64,000 nt of DNA from Leclercia sp. LSNIH1 (GTDB lineage: Bacteria > Pseudomonadota > Gammaproteobacteria > Enterobacterales > Enterobacteriaceae), in NCBI RefSeq assembly GCF_002902985.1, contig NZ_CP026167.1, positions 1,178,001-1,242,000 on the forward strand, read 5' to 3'. The position numbers and the translations under genes were made by a program. The stretch's first letter is position 1. Every line of letters starts with the position of its first letter. Shown one piece after another: positions 60,827-64,000 of this stretch. The notes under the pieces are model-generated. The model searched no databases and was not told the origin of the DNA. It saw nothing but the letters and a program-made list of their open reading frames with translations.

Positions 60827-61720
60827 TTACGGCTGTCGCCACTGCCTTATATGCTCGATCAAGGCACGCAATTTTGGCGCCATGTTGCGGCGTTGCGGGA
60901 AATAAAGATAAAAACCCGGAAAATGAGGGAGATATTCATCCAGTATGGATACAAGCTGCCCACTTTCAATATAGGGCCTGAATGTCTCCTGAGGAGCAAA
61001 AGTGATGCCGCCGCCGGCAAGGGCGATGTTCAGCATAAGACGCAGATCGTTAGTGGTGATCTGCGGATCGATGGCCACATCGAAAGGTACGCCTGCCTCC
61101 TCAAATTCCCAGCGATAGGGTGCTACATCCGGGGAAGGGCGCCAGCCGATACAGCGATGGCGAACAAGCTCCCGGGGATGCCGGGGGGCGCTGTTGGCTG
61201 CCAGCCAGGAGGGTGATGCAACCACCATTTCCCGCTGCGGCCCCGTCAGAGGCACGGCGATCATATCTTTTTCGATAACTTCTCCCAGCCTCACGCCGGC
61301 ATCATAGCCCGCCGCCACGATATCGAACTCCTCATCCGACACCAGAACATCAATCGTCACGCCAGGGTTCGCAGCCGCAAAGGAGGCGAGCAAGGGGCCA
61401 GAAAGAAACTCTTCGGCTATTGATGTTACCGCAATCCGCAGAAGCCCGCGCGGCGCGCTGTCCGAGGCGATCTCTTCAAAGGCCGCTTCGATATTTGCTA
61501 AAGGTAAAGATAAGGCGTTACGCAGCCGCTCGCCTGCTTCAGTCAGGTTTACCGAACGCGTTGTGCGCATGACAAGCAGGGTTTCGAAAGTGTCCTCAAG
61601 ACGCCTTATACCCTGGCTGACTGCCGACCGGGTGACGCCAAGGCGTGCGGCGGCCGCGCTGAAGCTGTGTTCCTCGGCGACCGCGAGAAAAAGAGGCAGG
61701 AGATTAAGATCGACCTTCAT
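60827..61720 (-). CDS. LysR-family transcriptional regulator
   Basis: The 297-residue protein has an N-terminal winged helix (about 1-60: LPLFLAVAEEHSFSAAAARL, then GVTRSAVSQGIRRLE) and a substrate-binding domain from about 90. It resembles the branch that regulates neighbouring oxidoreductases. It is divergent from a short-chain dehydrogenase across 98 bases, so that gene is the likely target, although no clear palindromic T-N11-A operator stands out. The inducer is unknown. This block is not at the E. coli ssb locus. Confidence 0.9.
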   Translation of the reverse strand: MKVDLNLLPLFLAVAEEHSFSAAAARLGVTRSAVSQGIRRLEDTFETLLVMRTTRSVNLTEAGERLRNALSLPLANIEAAFEEIASDSAPRGLLRIAVTSIAEEFLSGPLLASFAAANPGVTIDVLVSDEEFDIVAAGYDAGVRLGEVIEKDMIAVPLTGPQREMVVASPSWLAANSAPRHPRELVRHRCIGWRPSPDVAPYRWEFEEAGVPFDVAIDPQITTNDLRLMLNIALAGGGITFAPQETFRPYIESGQLVSILDEYLPHFPGFYLYFPQRRNMAPKLRALIEHIRQWRQP

Positions 61721-61818
61721 TGTTTACCGTTGCTAACCAGTGAGTCAAGTAAGTGCAGGATACAAGAAACAATCTCAAGGTTCTATTATCTTCCTGAACT
61801 CAACTGAAGGAGCACATC

Positions 61819-62541
61819 ATGAATAAAGTTATCTTAATCACGGGCGCATCCAGCGGTATTGGTGAAGGTATTGCCAGAGAGCTTGGACATGCCGGCGCGA
61901 AAGTATTGCTGGGGGCGCGCAGGCTGGATCGCATAGAAGCCATTGCGACAGAAATCCGCAATACGGGCGGCCATGCTGAAGCCCATGAGCTGGATGTCAC
62001 CAGCCGTCAGTCGATGGCTGACTTCGTCCAGGCGGCGGTTGAAAAGTGGGGGCGCGTTGACGTTTTAATCAACAACGCAGGCATTATGCCGCTTTCACCC
62101 CTTGCGGCAGGGAAACAGGATGAATGGGAACGCATGGTTGACGTTAATATCAAAGGCGTTCTCTGGGGAATTGGGGCGGTACTTCCCATTATGGAGGCGC
62201 AGGGCAGCGGTCAGATTATCAATATTGGCTCTATCGGTGCCCTTTCCGTTGTGCCAACGGCCGCCGTCTATTGCGCCACAAAATTTGCAGTACGGGCAAT
62301 TTCGGATGGTTTACGCCAGGAAAGCTCGAATATCCGCGTAACCTGCGTTAATCCCGGCGTGGTAGAAAGCGAACTGGCTTCGACCATCACCCACAAAGAA
62401 ACCATGGCGGCGATGGACGCCTATCGTGCCATTTCGCTCAAACCCGCTGATATTGCCCGCGCCGTGCGGCAGGTTATTGAGGCACCCGAAAATGTTGATA
62501 CCACCGAAATAACTATCAGGCCTACTGCGTCAGCAAATTAA
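61819..62541 (+). CDS. short-chain dehydrogenase/reductase (SDR), divergent from LysR
   Basis: The 240-residue classical SDR has the cofactor loop TGASSGIGEG (8-17), with Arg at about 34-35 (LLGARRLDR) suggesting NADP preference. It also has NNAGIMPLSPL, the catalytic serine in NIGSIGALS, and Tyr-x-x-x-Lys in YCATKFAV. Substrate cannot be told from sequence. It is close to the SDR at 63017-63763, so the two are probably paralogues. The ATG follows AAGGAGCACATC. No terminator is clear, and the 210 bases after it hold no recognised signal. Confidence 0.9.
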   Translation: MNKVILITGASSGIGEGIARELGHAGAKVLLGARRLDRIEAIATEIRNTGGHAEAHELDVTSRQSMADFVQAAVEKWGRVDVLINNAGIMPLSPLAAGKQDEWERMVDVNIKGVLWGIGAVLPIMEAQGSGQIINIGSIGALSVVPTAAVYCATKFAVRAISDGLRQESSNIRVTCVNPGVVESELASTITHKETMAAMDAYRAISLKPADIARAVRQVIEAPENVDTTEITIRPTASAN

Positions 62542-62751
62542 AGCTGAATATTGTACGCGTTTCGCTATTAACAGGGCCTGATAAATAAGCGTGATGAAAA
62601 AATAACGCTGGTCTTGAGTAAATTCGTCCCATTTGTTTACGGCAGATTTAATTCTGTTAAAAAACGTTCGCTGAAATCAGGTGGGGATAGTATTTCCGTT
62701 CCGCCGGTAATATATCCCGCCGTATACCGATCCGATTAAAGGAGATCTGAC

Positions 62752-62961
62752 ATGAAAATTATGACGAGCTTAATGACAGGTATTATTTTATCTGTGATGT
62801 CATTCTGTAGCGTGGCACAGACAGTAAGCGCAGTTGACTCCACTCTTGATGGCGCGGAAGCAAAAATCGCCGCCCAGGCGCAAAAGGCCGGTGCGTCATA
62901 TAAAATCATCAGTGCGCGCTTTAATAATAAGGCTTACGTAACGGCTGAATTGACCAAATAA
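62752..62961 (+). CDS. small secreted DUF1471-like (YdgH/BhsA) protein
   Basis: The 69-residue protein has a signal peptide (MTGIILSVMSFCSVAQ, cut about residue 22). Its mature half AEAKIAAQAQKAGASYKIIS followed by NNKAYVTAELTK resembles the C-terminal half of DUF1471 proteins. Family members such as BhsA and YhcN are about 85-90 residues, so the first strand is missing or diverged. They are periplasmic or surface proteins linked to stress and biofilm. A good AAAGGAGATCTGAC site precedes the ATG. A bidirectional terminator follows. Confidence 0.75.
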   Translation: MKIMTSLMTGIILSVMSFCSVAQTVSAVDSTLDGAEAKIAAQAQKAGASYKIISARFNNKAYVTAELTK

Positions 62962-62982
62962 ATAAGTGCACATGGTTACTGC

Positions 62983-63012
62983 AAAAAAAGCTGCCCGGCG
63001 GGCAGCTTTTTT
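62983..63012. terminator. bidirectional terminator after the DUF1471 gene
   Basis: AAAAAAAGCTGCCCGGCGGG followed by CAGCTTTTTT is a strong stem with A- and T-runs on both sides. It separates two convergent genes. Confidence 0.93.
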
Positions 63013-63016
63013 CGTT

Positions 63017-63763
63017 TTACCACGGTTGTTCGGTAGGCATAATAAATAGCTCAGCCACGTCCACATGGTCCGGCGCCTGTAAGGCGTAGAGAATAGCGTC
63101 AGCGATATCGGCAGACTTCAGAAATGTCATCTGCTCTTTTAACTGCTCCATCCGGGCGCGGTAATTCTCGTCACTGATATGCTCAAATAACTCGCTTTCA
63201 ACCGCGCCAGGCTGTAGCGAGGTAACACGGATATTGAATTCAGGCGATATCTCCATGCGCAAAATATCGCTGAAGGCCGCTACCGCGTGTTTGGTCGCAT
63301 AGTAGACACCCAGTCCCGGAAAAGTTTTACGCCCGGCGATCGAGGAGGTATTGATAATATGTCCTGATTTCTGGGCCTGCATAACAGGGAGTACCGCTGC
63401 GACGGTATTAAACAGGCCCTTAATGTTGACGTCTACCATTCGATGCCATTCTTCAAGTTTAAGGCTGGCGATGTCCGAAATGGGCATCAGCCCGGCATTG
63501 TTAAAGGCGATATCAATGCGGCCATAGGTTTTGTGCAACGTCGCCACGCCTGCAGATACGGAGGCCTGGTCTGTCACATCCATTTCCAGCGCGATGGCTT
63601 TACCGCCAGCAGCCTCAATTTCGCTGACCAGAGCCTGCAGGCGATCCAGGCGGCGCGCGGCGAGGCCAACTTTAACGCCATGTGCGGCTAATTTTTTGGC
63701 GGTAGCAGCACCGATGCCGCTTGATGCCCCGGTCACGATGGCGGTTTTACCGTTGAGTTCCAT
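63017..63763 (-). CDS. short-chain dehydrogenase/reductase (SDR), downstream of AraC gene
   Basis: The 248-residue classical SDR has TGASSGIGAATAKKL (11-25), LAARRLDRL (NADP-type Arg pair), NNAGLMPISD, the serine in NTSSIAGRKTF and Tyr-x-x-x-Lys in YYATKHAVAA. It is similar in layout to the SDR at 61819-62541. It starts 101 bases after the end of the AraC-type gene on the same strand, so they may be functionally linked. The substrate is unknown. Confidence 0.9.
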   Translation of the reverse strand: MELNGKTAIVTGASSGIGAATAKKLAAHGVKVGLAARRLDRLQALVSEIEAAGGKAIALEMDVTDQASVSAGVATLHKTYGRIDIAFNNAGLMPISDIASLKLEEWHRMVDVNIKGLFNTVAAVLPVMQAQKSGHIINTSSIAGRKTFPGLGVYYATKHAVAAFSDILRMEISPEFNIRVTSLQPGAVESELFEHISDENYRARMEQLKEQMTFLKSADIADAILYALQAPDHVDVAELFIMPTEQPW

Positions 63764-63864
63764 AATTGATCCTCTTGTGAATGGATTTCAGCGCTTCAGA
63801 AAGAACCTCTGAAGTACGGAACAATCATGTCTCTTTCACCCGGTCTCTTCGCGCGGCGGATTGC

Positions 63865-64000
63865 TCAAACTGTCGTGATTTTGCTACGACGATAATCGCT
63901 GCGATATTTTGAAGGCGATATGCCGGTTACCCGGCGAAATGCTGAGGCAAAATGGCTGGGGCTGTTGTAACCCACGGTCAGGGAGATACTGATAATGGAA
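63865..64000 (-). CDS. AraC-family regulator, C-terminal end; runs off the window
   Basis: The minus strand is open from the window edge to the TGA at 63865-63867 and encodes about 44 residues: SISLTVGYNSPSHFASAFRR, then VTGISPSKYRSDYRRSK. This is the second helix-turn-helix of AraC/XylS regulators (the GY-S-SHF-AFRR-G-SP--YR signature). The sensor domain lies outside. It may control the adjacent SDR gene. Confidence 0.88.
   Translation of the reverse strand, partial: SIISISLTVGYNSPSHFASAFRRVTGISPSKYRSDYRRSKITTV

Overview
The window is a chromosomal segment of a gamma-proteobacterium of the family Enterobacteriaceae. Nearly every protein is a close relative of its Escherichia coli counterpart at the same length, and the gene order follows the E. 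coli 90-92 minute region (purHD - rrnE - metA - aceBAK - iclR - metH - yjbB - rluF - yjbD - lysC - pgi - psiE - mal - ubiCA - plsB - dgkA - lexA - dinF - yjbJ - zur - dusA - pspG - qorA - dnaB - alr - tyrB - aphA - yjbQR - uvrA - ssb). The 16S sequence, REP elements of the GCCGGGTGGCGGC type and the gene content suggest the Enterobacter/Lelliottia/Leclercia neighbourhood rather than Escherichia. The genus is an inference from memory and was not computed.

Layout. Positions 1-1919: purD (partial) and purH on the minus strand with a PurR box. 2160-7498: a complete rRNA operon with P1/P2 promoters, boxA, 16S, 23S, 5S and terminator. Its 16S-23S spacer has no tRNA gene and its 23S-5S spacer carries an ERIC element. 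7622-14558: metA with tandem MetJ boxes, the glyoxylate operon aceBAK with its IclR operator, and iclR. 14710-20253: metH and yjbB. 20334-21053: a RelE/XRE toxin-antitoxin pair where E. coli has pepE. 21105-23260: rluF, yjbD and the BASS transporter panS. 23372-27226: a sigma-54-controlled RNA-repair cluster, rtcR divergent from rtcB plus a nucleotidyltransferase (RlaP-like), without rtcA. 27227-31117: lysC, pgi and psiE. 31115-38968: the complete maltose region malGFE / malK-lamB-malM. 39087-46534: ubiCA, plsB, dgkA, lexA-dinF, yjbJ and zur. 46647-48610: a cupin gene and a TraF-like outer-membrane protein, where E. coli has yjbLM. 48691-60755: dusA, pspG, qorA, dnaB, alr, tyrB, aphA, yjbQR, uvrA and ssb. 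60827-64000: an accessory block of a LysR regulator, two short-chain dehydrogenases, a small DUF1471 protein and the end of an AraC regulator.

How the parts work together. The window mixes housekeeping functions (ribosomal RNA, purine, methionine, lysine and ubiquinone synthesis, phospholipid entry, replication and SOS repair) with carbon-source modules (the glyoxylate bypass under IclR, and maltose uptake under MalT/CRP). Both sigma-54 promoters serve stress genes: rtcB under RtcR, and pspG presumably under PspF. The departures from the E. coli plan are the points of interest. They are the tRNA-less rRNA spacer, the ERIC insertion in a transcribed rRNA spacer, a lysC leader too short for the usual lysine riboswitch, the TA pair at the pepE position, the RtcA-less repair operon, and the accessory genes after zur and after ssb. 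I see no prophage, insertion sequence, CRISPR array or tRNA gene.
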